From Petrosia ficiformis (Eukaryota > Porifera > Demospongiae > Haplosclerida > Petrosiidae): a stretch of 64,000 nucleotides of DNA. The notes under the pieces were generated by a model, which saw only the letters and a list, made by a program, of their open reading frames with translations, was not told where the DNA came from and did not search any database. The DNA is taken from positions 8,570,718 to 8,634,717 of the forward strand of contig OX345639.1 in NCBI GenBank assembly GCA_947044365.1. Reading direction: 5' to 3'. Of this stretch, positions 25,701-36,043 are shown piece by piece (positions within the stretch are counted from its first letter, which is position 1; each line of letters begins with the position of its first letter). The position numbers and the translations under genes are program-made.

Positions 25701-28700
25701 ACATCTAGTCAGACACAAAAGGTAAATTACTACTTACATACAGTACATGTCAATATAATCAATCTCACCATACAGTAACAGTAATTACCTTAGTTCTACT
25801 GTCAGTATAGTATAGTAACTACTGTCTCACTACTGTGGTGTTCAATTGACAAGTACACTAATTACTGTCAAAACTACTGTTGAACTACTGTAGTGTGGAA
25901 ATGAAACTACTGTACTGTATGGTGACATTTTATTGACATGTACTGTACTTGTAATTATACATGATAGTCCTTCACCATCAAATACAAATTTGAAGTGTAT
26001 ATACATGTTATGTCATACCATGAGTGCTCTATCAGGTTTTATATCCTGTTGCTAGGTGGTTGCTAAGATGCACTGTACTGATACCACCACATCCCTCTGA
26101 ACCATGTAATATCATGTATCACAGTGTAATGTTGTTTTGTGATAGCAGATAATAATAATAATAGTACAAACATAAATGAACTTCAAAAATAAATCTAGAA
26201 GTAATAGCTACATTCTTACAAGAGTCATTTTGCTAAATGAAGTCAGTTTGTTCACGAAGGGTACTGGGAAAAACACACTCGAAGATCAGCAATACGATTA
26301 ACAAGTTCACAATAGTGACAATTTGATTTCTGGAACTTGGATAGAAGGCTTACGAAACCCAGGGGTGACAGTATAGCTGTCTTTCTGCATCCAAATTGAG
26401 TAACATGGTCAGGTATTGGAAGGCTGTTATATCACTAGCTCACAACATCGAAACCTTCATATCAGGTACATAGATATAAGGCTTAGGAAACTCACAGGTG
26501 AGTTGTCTTTCTAAATCCAATTAAGTAACAAGGCCACCTCTTGAAAAAATAACAAACGCCATTTGCAACACATTTCAATGTTAGACAGTATGATGATGAA
26601 ATCAAGTATCCTGGCGACATGAATGTATCTTAGCAACCACCTATGCACATGATATAAACAAATCATAACATGCCCAGTTGTGCTGTATCTGATTTATAGG
26701 CACTCCACCCTCGGTCCTACAGCCATTGGGCATCATGTATATAAATCAGATACAGCCTGCCTTGGTGTACATGTATGTGTTGTAACTATTACATAATTAT
26801 CAAGCCTGAGAGCTGCAGTCATGACATATTGTAACATAACATGAGGTGATTTAATAAGCCTGGTATTGCATATGAGCATGACATACCTAACAAATTTATG
26901 TCATGCAGCTTTTTGACTAGACTATAAATATTGTTTACACACATACACCACATGAATACATCACAAGTTATGTCATAAGGTCAAAAGCTTGAAGTCATGA
27001 CATATTGTGACATAACATACATTTATGTACGCATGTACGAAATTATATTAACATGTTATTTATTGACATAAAACTGATATAATTATGTTTATTACGTTAT
27101 CCACATTAAATCACTAATATTGTATAACTAATGTATTGACACACATGTATACATGTCAGAGGTTTTGATATGTTTTGAAGTATGGGTCAAATTGGCTCAA
27201 CAATGGTTAGTGTGAACTCCATTGGGAATACATCTTGAGCCAATTAACAAAGAGTTAATGCTGTTAGTGACAATATAATATGCATTGGCCAAATTGGCTC
27301 AACAATAGTTAGTGTGAGCTCCATTGGGAATACATCTTGAGCCAATTAATGAAGGGTTAATGCACAATATACATGTGTAATAACTGCACCATCTTGCCCA
27401 AAGAGAGAACTTTGTGGTGTCAAATAAGAAGCTCTTTGGGCCAATTGTGTGGCATATGAGCTTATCAAAAACACTACTGACTCATGCATATGTGAAGTAG
27501 TTACAATAAAGATACTAAAGGTCATTCACATTCACCTTGTCCTCAGAAAAATGTTCATAACTTTAGTTTGGAATGAGCAACAATCTTTTTACCTGTACTA
27601 TTTTCATATAATTATCATTCCCGTTCTTTCCTGTGTACATCAAATTTCAATCAATTGCTTCATTATTGAGTTACAGTATAATCATGTATTAACCTTATGA
27701 CATTAAACTATACACTATAGTACATATAAAGTCAACAAATCCTAATATTGAAGACATCATGAATGTGAACAGACTTTAGTAATTTATTAAAGTACATATG
27801 TGTATTGAAACCAGGTGACGCAAACAAGCTAAAATTATAAGTAATGTATGTGTAACTCTGTTGTGTAATCTCATCTCTTAGAATTCTGAATCAGCAATAA
27901 CTAACACTTCTGGAGGATCTAATGGTCAAGATACCGAAGACCAGGTGAAAATCTTTATGTATATTTCACTGTCATGGGTTCATTTTCATTTCTTGTATGT
28001 TGGTTATATCTTAAGCATGCAACTTAAGTTGTGTCTTATGTACTAATATGTGAATATTTCAATTAATGATGTCACTGGTATATGCATGAATGACTTGAGT
28101 CGATACAGGACATAGTAGGGCCACAACAAATGTATAAATAATATTAAAATTATCGCAGATCTAAGAAGAACCAATTGAAATAATACATACCACAGAAGTT
28201 CCATACAAAGGCAATTGATATGTGTATATATATTGGGTCATTGGTAAGGGTTTCCCAAGAACTTTTCAAAAATATCTGGGCAACCAATCTGGAGTGCCTA
28301 AGACACATACAGTACATGTCAATAAAATGTCACCATACAGTATCAGTTCTACTGTCAGTATAGTATAGTAATTACTGTATCACTACTGTGGTGTTCAATT
28401 GACAAGTACACTAATTACTGTCAAAACTACTGTTGAACTACTGCAGTGTGGAAATGAAACTACTGAGTAATTACTGTACTGTATGGTGACATTTTATTGA
28501 CATATACATGTACATGTACATGTAGTTAAGGATTGAGGTGACTGGCTGGAGTCACTCAAATCCAATCTAGTACTTGTAAATGCAATACATATTATATGTA
28601 CATGATATTATATGTCTAATAACTAGCTAAGCAATATCATAGAGGTTAATTGAGTTAATACAGGATATATTATTGACATCAGGGCTGCTACAAGAAGGGC

Positions 28701-29079
28701 TGGTTGAACTATATGCTTTAAAATATACATAATAGTATACCCGTAATAATGCATTTAAAATTCAGGGCTGCTAAATAAACTGAATGTGTCACTCATATTC
28801 TACACCGACAGGATATACTACATGTATAATGATGTGATATCACTGTATAATTGTAATTATGAAAAATAGAACTGTAAACAAAACATCTTGTGTTTTATCC
28901 GTACTTACATGTAAATGAATCCAAATTTGTGGGTTACAAAAGTATGACCAGTAGCCATAATCATCTTGCATTTCAATTTGTTTCTGCACTCAGAGTGAAA
29001 TGTTCAGCTTGTTTGTATAACAAATATTTTGTGGTCATTTCCTACTTTCACTATCTGCATATCAATCCAATTCTCTCTG

Positions 29080-29110
<31 letters not shown>

Positions 29111-29492
29111 TTCTGATAGAGTGGTGAAGACGATATCAGTCTTAACCAAACCCCAAATGTCAGTAGGTTACTGTCTACACCAGCTTCTTTATCTTCAGAT
29201 TCTAGAAATAGAGTTGATGACCTTTTCTCAGCACATGATTTTGATATTAGTATTGACCTCCCAACAGCAACACAAGGTTTGTTCATAACTTCTCACCACT
29301 GTTTTGTTGTGTAAAAACAGTGCAGTGTTAATACAGTATTAAAATTATGTTACCAGTGATTGTAAATACATGTACTATTTCTCAGGACCTGATCTTATGA
29401 AAGCACCGAAACAAGTAACTACTCCTAAGAATGATGGTCCACGAAGATCTCTCAATTTATCAGATTATAAGAAACGAAGAGGCCTTATATGA
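13742..29492 (+). CDS. RTF1: RNA polymerase-associated protein RTF1 (Paf1 complex), 19 exons, complete
   Basis: Nuclear transcription-elongation factor of the Paf1 complex. In the family it links the complex to Spt5 through the Plus3 domain and supports H2B ubiquitination. Exons: 13742-13810, 15186-15275, 16132-16155, 16241-16393, 17190-17395, 18109-18423, 18737-18829, 19218-19308, 20045-20127, 20942-21029, 21835-21942, 22548-22625, 22699-22820, 23648-23705, 25073-25150, 25662-25721, 27882-27944, 29120-29276, 29386-29492. Phases are consistent; 680 residues, near the ~700 of animal RTF1. Features: acidic Ser-rich N-terminus; [20 protein letters not shown] (exon 5); basic KKRK region (exon 6); Plus3 domain in exons 7-11, with [23 protein letters not shown] and FVKWKEE; coiled-coil [13 protein letters not shown] (exon 13); DPFTRRK (exon 15); C-terminal [16 protein letters not shown], the family signature. 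Exon 3 is a 24-base microexon supported mainly by splice sites and phase. Introns hold many MITEs and arrays. Confidence 0.95.
14558..14576. repeat. Poly-C run of 19
   Basis: Uninterrupted homopolymer C in an otherwise AT-rich RTF1 intron. The length may be unreliable in the assembly. Unusual base composition for the region. Confidence 0.9.
14887..15110. mobile_element. Dispersed MITE-like family I, copy 1
   Basis: Ends ACTGTATAGCAGGTATTTTT and GGCTATATGGTA, roughly inverted. Inside are TTCTTCAATTGTGTGCATGA and CCATGAAATACATCACTAG. An inverted second copy is at 24557-24799. Confidence 0.7.
15502..16105. mobile_element. piggyBac-like MITE with TTAA target-site duplication
   Basis: A 604-bp non-coding element in the RTF1 intron before the microexon. 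Left end GGTGGCGGGTCCACTAATT, right end AATTGGTGGACCCGCCACC: inverted repeats of about 19 bases with one mismatch. It is flanked on both sides by TTAA (15498-15501 and 16106-16109), the target-site duplication typical of piggyBac-type elements. No transposase frame, so non-autonomous. Family assignment is inference from the TTAA duplication. Confidence 0.85.
16493..16714 (-). mobile_element. Dispersed MITE-like family C, copy 1
   Basis: Starts GAGCTTTTGATATGTTTTGA, ends GAGCTTATCAAAAACACT. Conserved interior: TTGAGCCAATTAACAAAGAG, TTAATGCTGTTAGTGACAAT, CCCAAAGAGAGAACTGTGCA. Other copies are at 27157-27475, 43195-43418, 51012-51205, 51268-51478 and 60487-60625. Confidence 0.8.
16977..17095. 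mobile_element. MITE-like family F, copy 2
   Basis: Left end TGTTTTTCAGCCGTCTTGTG TAAGAAA, right end TTTCTTACAAGATGGCTGAAAAACA: nearly perfect inverted repeats of about 27 bases. The 119-bp element is immediately upstream of RTF1 exon 5 and creates a false open frame that runs into that exon. Confidence 0.8.
17530..18060. repeat. ~80-bp degenerate tandem array upstream of RTF1 exon 6
   Basis: About six imperfect units with CATGACCTTTAGACCTTC, ATATATTTCTGGCTAGTTGG, TAGGTACTGTATATGTATAT and CTGCACTTCTGCACAGTAAT. It ends about 50 bases from the exon 6 acceptor at 18109. Confidence 0.85.
18903..19031. mobile_element. MITE-like family F, copy 3 (diverged)
   Basis: Contains TTTGGTCATTTTGTACAGAAAG at the left and CAAAATGGTTGAATGG at the right, the inverted ends of family F, with the internal AGTTCTTCATGGATACCAAA shared with the copy at 58281-58398. 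Confidence 0.65.
19353..19585 (-). mobile_element. Dispersed repeat family B, copy 2
   Basis: Inverted copy: GTCATAAGGTTAATACATGA, TTATACTGTAACTCAATAAT, then TTGTTGGTCATTCCAAACTA and GAATGTGAATGACC. It forms a large inverted repeat with copy 3 at 19676-19940, separated by about 90 bases. Confidence 0.8.
19676..19940 (+). mobile_element. Dispersed repeat family B, copy 3
   Basis: Full-length copy from AGTCATTCACGTTCACCTTG through TTATTGAGTTACAGTATAAT to ATCGTGAATGTGAACAG. Its two ends (CATTCACGTTCACC / GTGAATGTGAACA) are inverted repeats, so the family looks MITE-like. Confidence 0.8.
20620..20940. repeat. ~58-bp TG-rich array abutting RTF1 exon 10
   Basis: About five units of TTATATATTTGTACATGTAC, ACRTGTACATGTCTGTGTGT and GTGTGTATGTGTATGTA. 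The array runs to the acceptor AG at 20940-20941, so its TG-rich end may act as the pyrimidine tract of exon 10. Reading frames through it are artefacts. Confidence 0.9.
21605..21802 (+). mobile_element. MITE family A, copy 1
   Basis: About 195 bp, with terminal inverted repeats TGTCAATAAAATGTCACCAT / ATGGYGACWTTTATTGACA. Conserved interior: CTACTGTCTCACTACTGTGG, TGTTCAATTGACAAGTACAC. Seven copies in the window; no coding capacity. Confidence 0.88.
22240..22409 (-). mobile_element. MITE family A, copy 2
   Basis: Inverted, slightly shortened copy with both terminal repeats (TGTTAATAAAATGTCACCAT and GGTGACATTTTATTGACA) and the interior CAATTGAACACCACAGTAGT. Confidence 0.87.
22980..23370. repeat. 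~115-bp tandem array in RTF1 intron 13
   Basis: About four units containing GTTAATCTGGATATAYGTAG, TACTGTTTTGTAAGTCATAC, CACTCTGTTGGTATAA and CTGCTTTATGAGTTAGATCA. Non-coding. Confidence 0.88.
23890..24277 (+). mobile_element. MITE family H, copy 1 (ATCCCTATGATTGCTTT ends)
   Basis: Left inverted repeat ATCCCTATGATTGCTTT (23903-23919), preceded by the hairpin ATGGCCCGTAGGGCCAT. Right inverted repeat AAAGCAATCATAGGGAT (24259-24275). The interior is CpG-rich (GGCGTGGCGCGT, ACGCGCGCTC), unlike the AT-rich host sequence, and includes GGGTTCGAAC resembling a pol III B box. A second copy is at 32198-32615, with fragments at 5210-5404 and near 61885-61905. Confidence 0.88.
24557..24799 (-). mobile_element. 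Dispersed MITE-like family I, copy 2
   Basis: Inverted relative to 14887-15110: TACCGTATAGCTGGTTTTTT, TCATGGACATAAAATTTGC, then TTCTTCAATTGAGTGCA and AAAAATACCCACTATACG. Confidence 0.7.
24806..24990 (+). mobile_element. Dispersed repeat family B, copy 4 (partial)
   Basis: Retains GAATGACCAACAATTTTTTA, CCATTTTCATATAATTATCC and TGTCAAATTTCAATC. It lacks part of the ACAGTATAATCATG segment. Confidence 0.7.
25205..25435. repeat. Two direct copies of a ~130-bp unit
   Basis: Both copies carry AATAGATAAGTGTTTC, AAGGTCTCRT, TTATTAGTACTGTARTCTCC, AGAAAAKGAATGCCC and CATGCTGACCTGCTAGTTG. Intronic in RTF1. Confidence 0.85.
25748..25938 (+). mobile_element. MITE family A, copy 3
   Basis: Begins TGTCAATATAATCAATCTCA, a change relative to the family terminus, and ends GGTGACATTTTATTGACA. 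It lies 27 bases beyond the RTF1 exon 16 donor. Confidence 0.86.
27157..27475 (-). mobile_element. MITE-like family C, copy 2 (internally duplicated)
   Basis: Family C ends with a duplicated middle: the segment from CAAATTGGCTCAACAATRGT to GAGCCAATTAAY appears twice in tandem. Confidence 0.78.
27519..27774 (+). mobile_element. Dispersed repeat family B, copy 5
   Basis: Full-length: GGTCATTCACATTCACCTTG ... AATCATGTATTAACCTTATG ... CATGAATGTGAACAGACT. Ends are inverted repeats. Confidence 0.82.
28317..28502 (+). mobile_element. MITE family A, copy 4
   Basis: Both terminal repeats intact (TGTCAATAAAATGTCACCAT, ATGGTGACATTTTATTGACA). A small internal deletion after CATACAGTA. Confidence 0.87.
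29071..29113 (+). repeat. (TCTG/TC)n tract forming the pyrimidine tract of RTF1 exon 18
   Basis: TCTCTCTGTCTCTCTGTCTC repeats followed by CTCTCTCTCTTTCTGATAG, the exon 18 acceptor. It presumably serves as the polypyrimidine tract. A longer CT tract occupies the same place in the decayed copy at 35556-35593. Confidence 0.85.
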
Positions 29493-29854
29493 ACTAACAT
29501 GTACTATACACATACATACACGCTTACAATATTTCATTACCGAATTTTGTTGATCTTGTCATTTTTTCATAGGATTTTATAACTTTATGTTCAGATTAAT
29601 AATTGAATGGTTCTGTTATTTTATTTCCCTTTTTGTCAATATTAATATCAATTTAGTCCGTTCTCGTGACGATGAGAACTTAAAAGTGCATTTGTTGAAA
29701 TTGTTTAGTGTACAGTGTACTATACATGATTATTATAGTGGAGTTACTTGAAATTTGTTTTGCAAAATGAGAGAAGGCATCCCAGTATGTGTGGATCATT
29801 CTTTTTTCAGTTATTTAATTGTATATGTAATTGTGTGTTGTAATTTTCTTGACA

Positions 29855-29860
29855 AATAAA
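29855..29860 (+). terminator. Candidate polyadenylation signal AATAAA for RTF1
   Basis: AATAAA 363 bases after the RTF1 stop codon and about 120 bases before the stop of the convergent TYR1 gene, the expected place for an RTF1 3' end. Confidence 0.6.
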
Positions 29861-29981
29861 AATTTTAGGGAAACTAAACAACAACTACAATAATAACAAA
29901 ATGCAGCTACTAATAATATGAAAAAAAATCAGTTACAAAAAACTAGGAAAAAATGTTTGTTCATTCAATTGTGATGATAGC

Positions 29982-31846
29982 CTAAAAGAGAATGTAGGCA
30001 AAGGCAAATACGATGAGGGCTGCAAGTAGCACATTGTACTGAGCAATCTGCTGCATGGCACCATCAGGTTGTGGTGCTGTACTATTGGGTGCTGTAAAGT
30101 TACGAAGATCACATTGAAAGCCAAATTCTGATCCAACCTTATGCATATCAACATGAGTATACAGAGGGAAAAATGGCACCAAACAGTCATTTGGACCATG
30201 TCCAGCAAACAATCTATTTCCAATAGGTCCAACGTAGCCTTCAGTTGTATTCTTTAGATATTTGTCAAGTAGACAATCAATCATAGTGTGGTGATTGAAA
30301 AATACTGGATCATTGGGTGAGGCTCCCTCTGAAACCATTGTCCCTTGTACTTTTGATGGATATGCTATACTGCCAAGTCCAAGAATGACATGAGGCTGTT
30401 TGAGATGTAAAAAGCATATATTTTAGATGTAAACAGCATATCAATCATTAGCATAAATTATCATGCACAAATAATGTAATAATAAAAATAATACTGTAGT
30501 TCACATGCAACTCACTATATTGTGCAATAGGGTACCTATTAGGACACTTTCAGTAGCAGAAACATTAGCCAGTCCAGAATTTAAAGGATTGAATTCTCCA
30601 GATGATGGAAGCACAGAAAATCCTTCCAAATAGTTACCGAAACTGAATCTAGCAAACTTGTTGAAAGGTGCATAAGGCTCAGCACCAGTATTATCCCTCC
30701 ATAGTGGATAGTTATTCAAAGCTCTGTAGGCATCTGCTTCTGTTGGAAACAATCCTGCTTCTGCTGTACATGCAGTATTGTTGTTACAACGAATCACAGC
30801 CCTGATACCAAGTGGATCTGTTGGGTCACATGTTTCGTTTGTAAAATTTTCTGGCCGTGGCCAACAAATTGTCAGCCAGTTCTCTTGGTCATAGTAGTTA
30901 CCAGTCAAGTAACCTGTTGCATTGTAGCCACCGAGTCTATCATCAGAAAAGAGCAAACTTGTCCAGTCAGGTTGCCCCTGAAAATTTGTCCAGTCCCAAT
31001 ACGATAGTGAAAAATCAGGGTCATCTAATGCTATTTGAAACTCTCTTTCCAATATAAGAAGAAGAAGACGATGCCAAGTTGGAAATCCTGCTGATTCATG
31101 AGCATAATCGTCAGCTGCATGTATGTATATATGCAATGTAAAAAATATTACATTGGACGATAATATTGTACTAATTTACATAATAATACAATATATTATA
31201 TAGTAATACAATATTGTGGATGAATGCAAACAATGCTTTGTATATAATACATACCTGACCCATCTGCATAGTAGCCATCAAAATGAGTCTTAGCAGCAAA
31301 AACATGACTCCAAACCAAATGATCATAGACCGATATGTTTCTAATAATGGCAGTTGAAATATCAGATAGATTAGTTGGAAGAACTATAGCATAACGACTC
31401 AATGCTTTTTTAACTTTTCGAAGTTGCTGGTTGTATGTACTCCACTCTTCATCAGTTTTTGCAGTTATAGATTTACGTGTTCGTATTGGCAACTTAGTCT
31501 GACAGTCATCTCCAGTGTAGCCAAATTCACACTCAGAACAATCGAATCCTCCATAATTTCCATTGCACTTACATATTTTAGTGAAGAAGTATGTTGGCCA
31601 ATTCAAACGTGTTTCAATTGATGTTGGATCTTCTTCGTAACCAGTGTAGCATACTTCAGAGACATCAGTGCAAGCACCACGACCAGCATTTACTCCACAT
31701 GAACCATAGCTAGAATTACTTTCTGGAGTAGGACAGCAGGTTTTACTAACAAGAATTTCGATACTGGAACAAACTCTTGGAACCTGAGCTTCACCAAAAG
31801 ACATACAATAGCTTGCAACTACCAAGACAGCAAGAATAGCCTGCAT
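29982..31846 (-). CDS. Tyrosinase (type-3 copper), TYR1, 3 exons, 534 aa
   Basis: Type-3 copper phenol oxidase of the animal tyrosinase/TYRP family, entering the secretory path. Exons: 31846-31255, 31114-30516, 30395-29982. Signal peptide at the N-terminus (MQAILAVLVVASYCMSFGEA). It is followed by a Cys-rich, EGF-like region (CSSIEI, TCCP, CGVNAGRG, CKCNGNYGGFDCSECEFGY) as in vertebrate tyrosinase. CuA histidines: H181 (VWSH), H203 (DYAHE), H212 (TWHR). CuB: H395 and H399 (HNIPH, across exons 2 and 3) and H432/H433 (FFNHHTMID). All expected ligands are present, so it could be active. The C-terminus ends in a short hydrophobic run with no cytosolic tail, which suggests a GPI-anchor signal or tail anchor. 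Paralogue of TYR2 (36741-38522): exon 1 has the same length (592 bases). Tail-to-tail with RTF1. The substrate is not known from sequence. Confidence 0.93.
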
Positions 31847-32197
31847 TTTATGAGTTTTAAACTGCAACAAAAAAGGCAAAATGTTGTTAAACAGAATTGA
31901 TATAAACTGCATGCAAGGCAGTTTGTTGATCATGCAGCATGCAGGATACATGAATCAAAATTGAATTTATATAATATAGTAAAGCTACACATAACATAAT
32001 TACATATAAAAAGGTATAATTATACATAATTATTATATATATATATATAGCCGGGTGTCTTACTCCTGCAGTCCAAATTCTGAAAAGCCTCACGACAGAT
32101 ATGGTTCTGCACTTGTGCAAGTCTTAATTATATAGACAACTAGGGGGATGTTGTAAGGATTCATCCTAACTAATTGGAAGTTAGTAATTTGTTTTTA

Positions 32198-32615
32198 TGG
32201 CCCGTAGGGCCATCCCTATAATTGCTTTCCCACGGGTTCGAACTATATATTTTCTTGTGTCCACTTGCGCGAGTATGCGTTGTATACGTAGTTAAGGAAG
32301 TTGCGTCATTCCCAAGGCCTTAAGAGCTAGGCGCTAGGCTAGGCTCGGTCAGTTAATGGGCGTGGCGCGTAATAGAACGCGCGCTCGAACTCAAGAGAAA
32401 GAAAGCTTCTTGTAGCTTACATAGAATTAGAAACTGGAACTACTAGCTAACTATTCTACCTGAAATATATTCCTAAAGTTCTACAAGTTTCTTTAAAAGG
32501 TAAAGAGAGTAGATAATCAAAATAATAAGTGTAATAGGCTGTTGTGTTTCAGGCATGATAAAGTCAGCCATGATTACTGAATGCTGGACACCATAAAAGC
32601 AATCATAGGGATACT
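32198..32615 (+). mobile_element. MITE family H, copy 2
   Basis: Same element as 23890-24277: hairpin ATGGCCCGTAGGGCCAT, left repeat ATCCCTATAATTGCTTT, right repeat AAAGCAATCATAGGGAT (32597-32613). The interior CpG-rich block carries an extra 20-30 bases (CAAGGCCTTAAGAGCTAGGC). Between TYR1 and TYR2. Confidence 0.88.
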
Positions 32616-34980
32616 TTTTTCTCTATATACACTTGTTTATATGCATGTGTATAATTTATGTATGCTAACTATATGTGTGTGTTTTAGTCAGGCAAATACT
32701 GACCCTTGTGTGGTCAGGACCAGAGTCACCAGACCATACTATGCAACTTCTATGGGTTTGGGTGAGGCTGAAAATGCGGGAGTGGCTGTGTTCTAGTCAT
32801 AAATATAAATACACTTGTCTGATCTTTAACTATTGCTACCAAAGGAGTAACCACGATTACTATTGACAGCAAACCATCTACTCTCAATCCATCAAAAATA
32901 TCTGGGTAAACATATAGAGCGCAATGATTTCCATACCCAGTCAGTATTATAATACACCAAACACATCTTCACCACTCACAAAACTAGCCACAACTTTCCT
33001 CTGCTCTTCCTTCAAAACATATCCTAATCTGCTTGAAGAACATTTTTATCAACATGCATGTTTTAATTGTTATAACGTCATTGTAGACATTTGGCAGCAG
33101 AACAAATCCTCACGTATAGCTACTCTGCAGAGACCATGACAGACTAATTAATGTATATTTTGTAGGGTTGTTATGTGTGTGTTATATTATATTTACTTCT
33201 TTTTTGAATGTATACAAAGCTCTCAGTTCTGTTCTTGTATTTGGACTCTCAATAAAATCCTTATTGTAACAGTACTCTAACTAAACCACATAGCTAAACT
33301 ACAAATATCAACAGTACATAATTAGTTTTAGAACTTCACTGAATGCTCTTTTGAATGTGTCTAAAGGAGACTCCGCTATTATGTATTTAATGCCATGTTT
33401 ACACATTGAATTGCATACTGACTAACTTATGCACTCCAGCATACTGCACATGAGTACAATTTTGTAGGGAAAGTTTACAAAGGAAGCATGAAGGAAACTT
33501 AAAGAAAACATTTACTATTTTGCATATATATCACCCTGATGAGCTTAGATTGAATAACACTTTCAGTTTCATAAGGTTGTAATTTTACAACTTCCTGTTC
33601 TGAGAGGAAGTACCACACCTACTTAAAAGAATAATAAATTTCACTGCAATCACTGGGTCTTGGTGTTACCACACCCCAAATTACTGTAGAATACAAGGTT
33701 ATATATATTAATGTGGTGGCGGCATGTCAGCATTCTATTGTTCAAAACACCCACGTTTTGTTGGATGTGGTCTAGTCAGTGCTGCAAAAGTACAAAAAGA
33801 TTAGAATAGCATATAACACATTCTGATGCATGTGTGATGTATATACTTGGTTTATAGCCTGGTCGAGACAAAGGTATGTTGGGAGGATAAATGAACAAAA
33901 GCGTTTGCTCGCACTCTTGGGTTTATTTTTTCAAAAGCCTCTGGGTTAAGAAACTGTAAGTGATAATAAGGACCACAGAATCCAATCTACATCGCTGTCA
34001 TCATCATATGCGGATCCACGTAAAAGGGACATGACCTGAAATTGGCGGAGCTAGAAAGTAACTCGACCACGTGATAACAGCAAATAAGACACGTGAGATT
34101 AGGAGCGAATTACGCAAAACATTTTTTTACGGCTAGCGCGAATTACGACAGACGTCGACACAGGGGTGCTGGCCTAAATAAAGAAACTGACCTAAAGAAA
34201 TTTGAAAAGAACTAGCTACAAAATGCATAGTTTTCTAGAGTAAGATATAAAGAGGAGTGAAGCCAGAACTGGTAATGCATTACTACTGCAGAATCGAGAC
34301 TGTCTCACTGTTCATTCATACATAGTGTCATGCGGCCAACATATTGAAAAGGGAGCAAATGTCTTGGGAAACTATGGAGGTTTGCAGGAGAACAATGAAA
34401 TGATTGATTGAAATAATATCCAACTTTAATTTTGTACATGAGTACTCAAATTTTAAAATGTTCAGGATGAACTTATAAGAATGCAATATATATATAGATG
34501 TCAGAATGAACTTTCATTAGTATATATAATTATAGTATAAAGTTCAGTACTCTCCAGTTGTACTATAATTAACATTAGTGGTACAAGTCATATGACCAAA
34601 CAAATTTGATTTGTTCTGCAGACTTTAAATACTCACAAAATCTCTCTAAGTTTTCCCAGACATTCCTTTCCTTTGTGATATGTCAGCCTTGCAAGACTAA
34701 TTCATACACAATATCAAATAAAGATATATCTAATCATGATAATTATATTATAAATTGATTTTGCATGTGGGAAATTGCTTTCTCCATTCCTACATATAGC
34801 TAGTTATTAACTTAACCTTCACCCACATAGGACCTGAGGATCGCAATCATATTAAATGATGTATGTCGCATATATATTACATGTATCTACTTGTGTGTAC
34901 ATGTAATATTGTACATAATTATAATGAACAGGCCTTTTTTTCTGTAAGTATTATTGTATCTTATATTTCTTCAGTATAAG
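32616..34980. other. Intergenic, no supported gene
   Basis: Open frames are short (63-71 codons), without splice context or recognisable domains. Around 33990-34170 there is a higher-GC block (GCGGATCCACG, CCACGTGATAACAGC, TAGCGCGAATTACG) that may be part of an old insertion or a regulatory region; I could not find paired ends. The rest is AT-rich and unremarkable. Confidence 0.5.
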
Positions 34981-35109
34981 ACATGTAGCTAAAAGTTTCA
35001 GCTTGTATGCATAACAAGATGTTTTGTCCTTTTTCATTATCTCACTATAAAACAGATTACTATTCTACTACAAGTCAAGTTGATTTGTGCTGCATGTTCT
35101 TAATGGAAT

Positions 35110-35455
35110 GTTATTGTTTCTTATGTAAATTAATAGTGGAAGAAGTGCTGATAAAACAAACTATGATTTCTGGTAATCCTGATTTCAAAGCTGTCAGATA
35201 ACATATCAGTTATCTTGCACTATTGATTTACTTAGTCATTATGAATAACAACCAAAGGTTACAAAATATGCTTGAGAATACGCATGCATTCTCAAGGTAA
35301 AGTTTAGTTAATTCTAGGATCTTGTGTAAATTATTATTGGAAGAATAATTGATATGCAAACTGTGGAGTCTGGATTTTCAAGACTGTCAGATATTATATC
35401 AGTTGTCTTAAGCTTACACTATCAATTAACTGAATAACAAACAATGATTAAGAAC
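35110..35455. repeat. Diverged direct duplication in intergenic DNA
   Basis: Two similar segments about 215 bases apart share GGAAGAA, ACTGTCAGATAWYATATCAG, TTRTCTT, CACTAT and GAATAACAA. Lies within the partially duplicated RTF1 intron sequence. Confidence 0.6.
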
Positions 35456-35551
35456 ACAAACTATACCATCAGTAATTAAGAGAGTATGTAAAATTATTAT
35501 GTGTATACATTGAAGCAGATGGTTGAAAGAACTGAGCTGTTTCGCAGTGAT

Positions 35552-35555
<4 letters not shown>

Positions 35556-35593
<38 letters not shown>
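35556..35593. repeat. (CT)19 microsatellite
   Basis: Pure CT dinucleotides. It corresponds in position to the pyrimidine tract that precedes RTF1 exon 18 in the parental copy. Confidence 0.95.
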
Positions 35594-35594
<1 letters not shown>

Positions 35595-35623
35595 ACTCAT
35601 TTACTCATTCACTCACCCACTCA

Positions 35624-35779
35624 TGATGATAGATAATATTAGTTTCATAAAATCCTAAATGTCAGTAGTCCACATGCACTTGCTTCTTTATCTTCAAAGT
35701 CTAGAAAATCTGTCCATTAGCTTGTATGTGATTTTGATATCAGTATATATTGCATGACCTCCCAACAACAAAACAAAGG
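35624..35779 (+). pseudogene. Decayed copy of RTF1 exon 18
   Basis: Aligns by eye with RTF1 exon 18 (29120-29276). Shared blocks: AAATGTCAGTAG, TTGCTTCTTTATCTTCA, TCTAGAAA, GATTTTGATATYAGTAT, GACCTCCCAACA, followed by CAAAGG where RTF1 has CACAAGG. The reading frame is broken by indels and there is no clean acceptor. The intron upstream (34990-35050) also resembles 28990-29060. It lies about 960 bases from the TYR2 stop, as the real exon lies about 700 bases from the TYR1 stop; the extra length is an inserted family B element. It therefore marks a segmental duplication that included the tyrosinase. Confidence 0.8.
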
Positions 35780-36043
35780 TGAAGGTTATTCATGTTCACC
35801 ATGACCACAGAAAAAAGTTCATAACTTTAGTTTGAGATAACCAAAAATCCTTTTACCTGGACCATTTCCATATAATTATCCTCCCCGTTCTTTTTTGTGA
35901 ATGTCATATTCATTTCATACCTCACTGTTGAGTTACATTATAATCATGTATTAACCTTATGACATAAACTATACACACTATTATTACATATAAAGTCATC
36001 ACATCCTAATTTTGAAGTCATTGTGAATGTGAACAGATTTTAA
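35779..36043 (+). mobile_element. Dispersed repeat family B, copy 6
   Basis: Begins GTGAAGGTTATTCATGTTCA and ends TCATTGTGAATGTGAACAG. Inserted right after the RTF1 exon 18 relic, so it arrived after the duplication or is absent from the parental locus. Confidence 0.8.
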
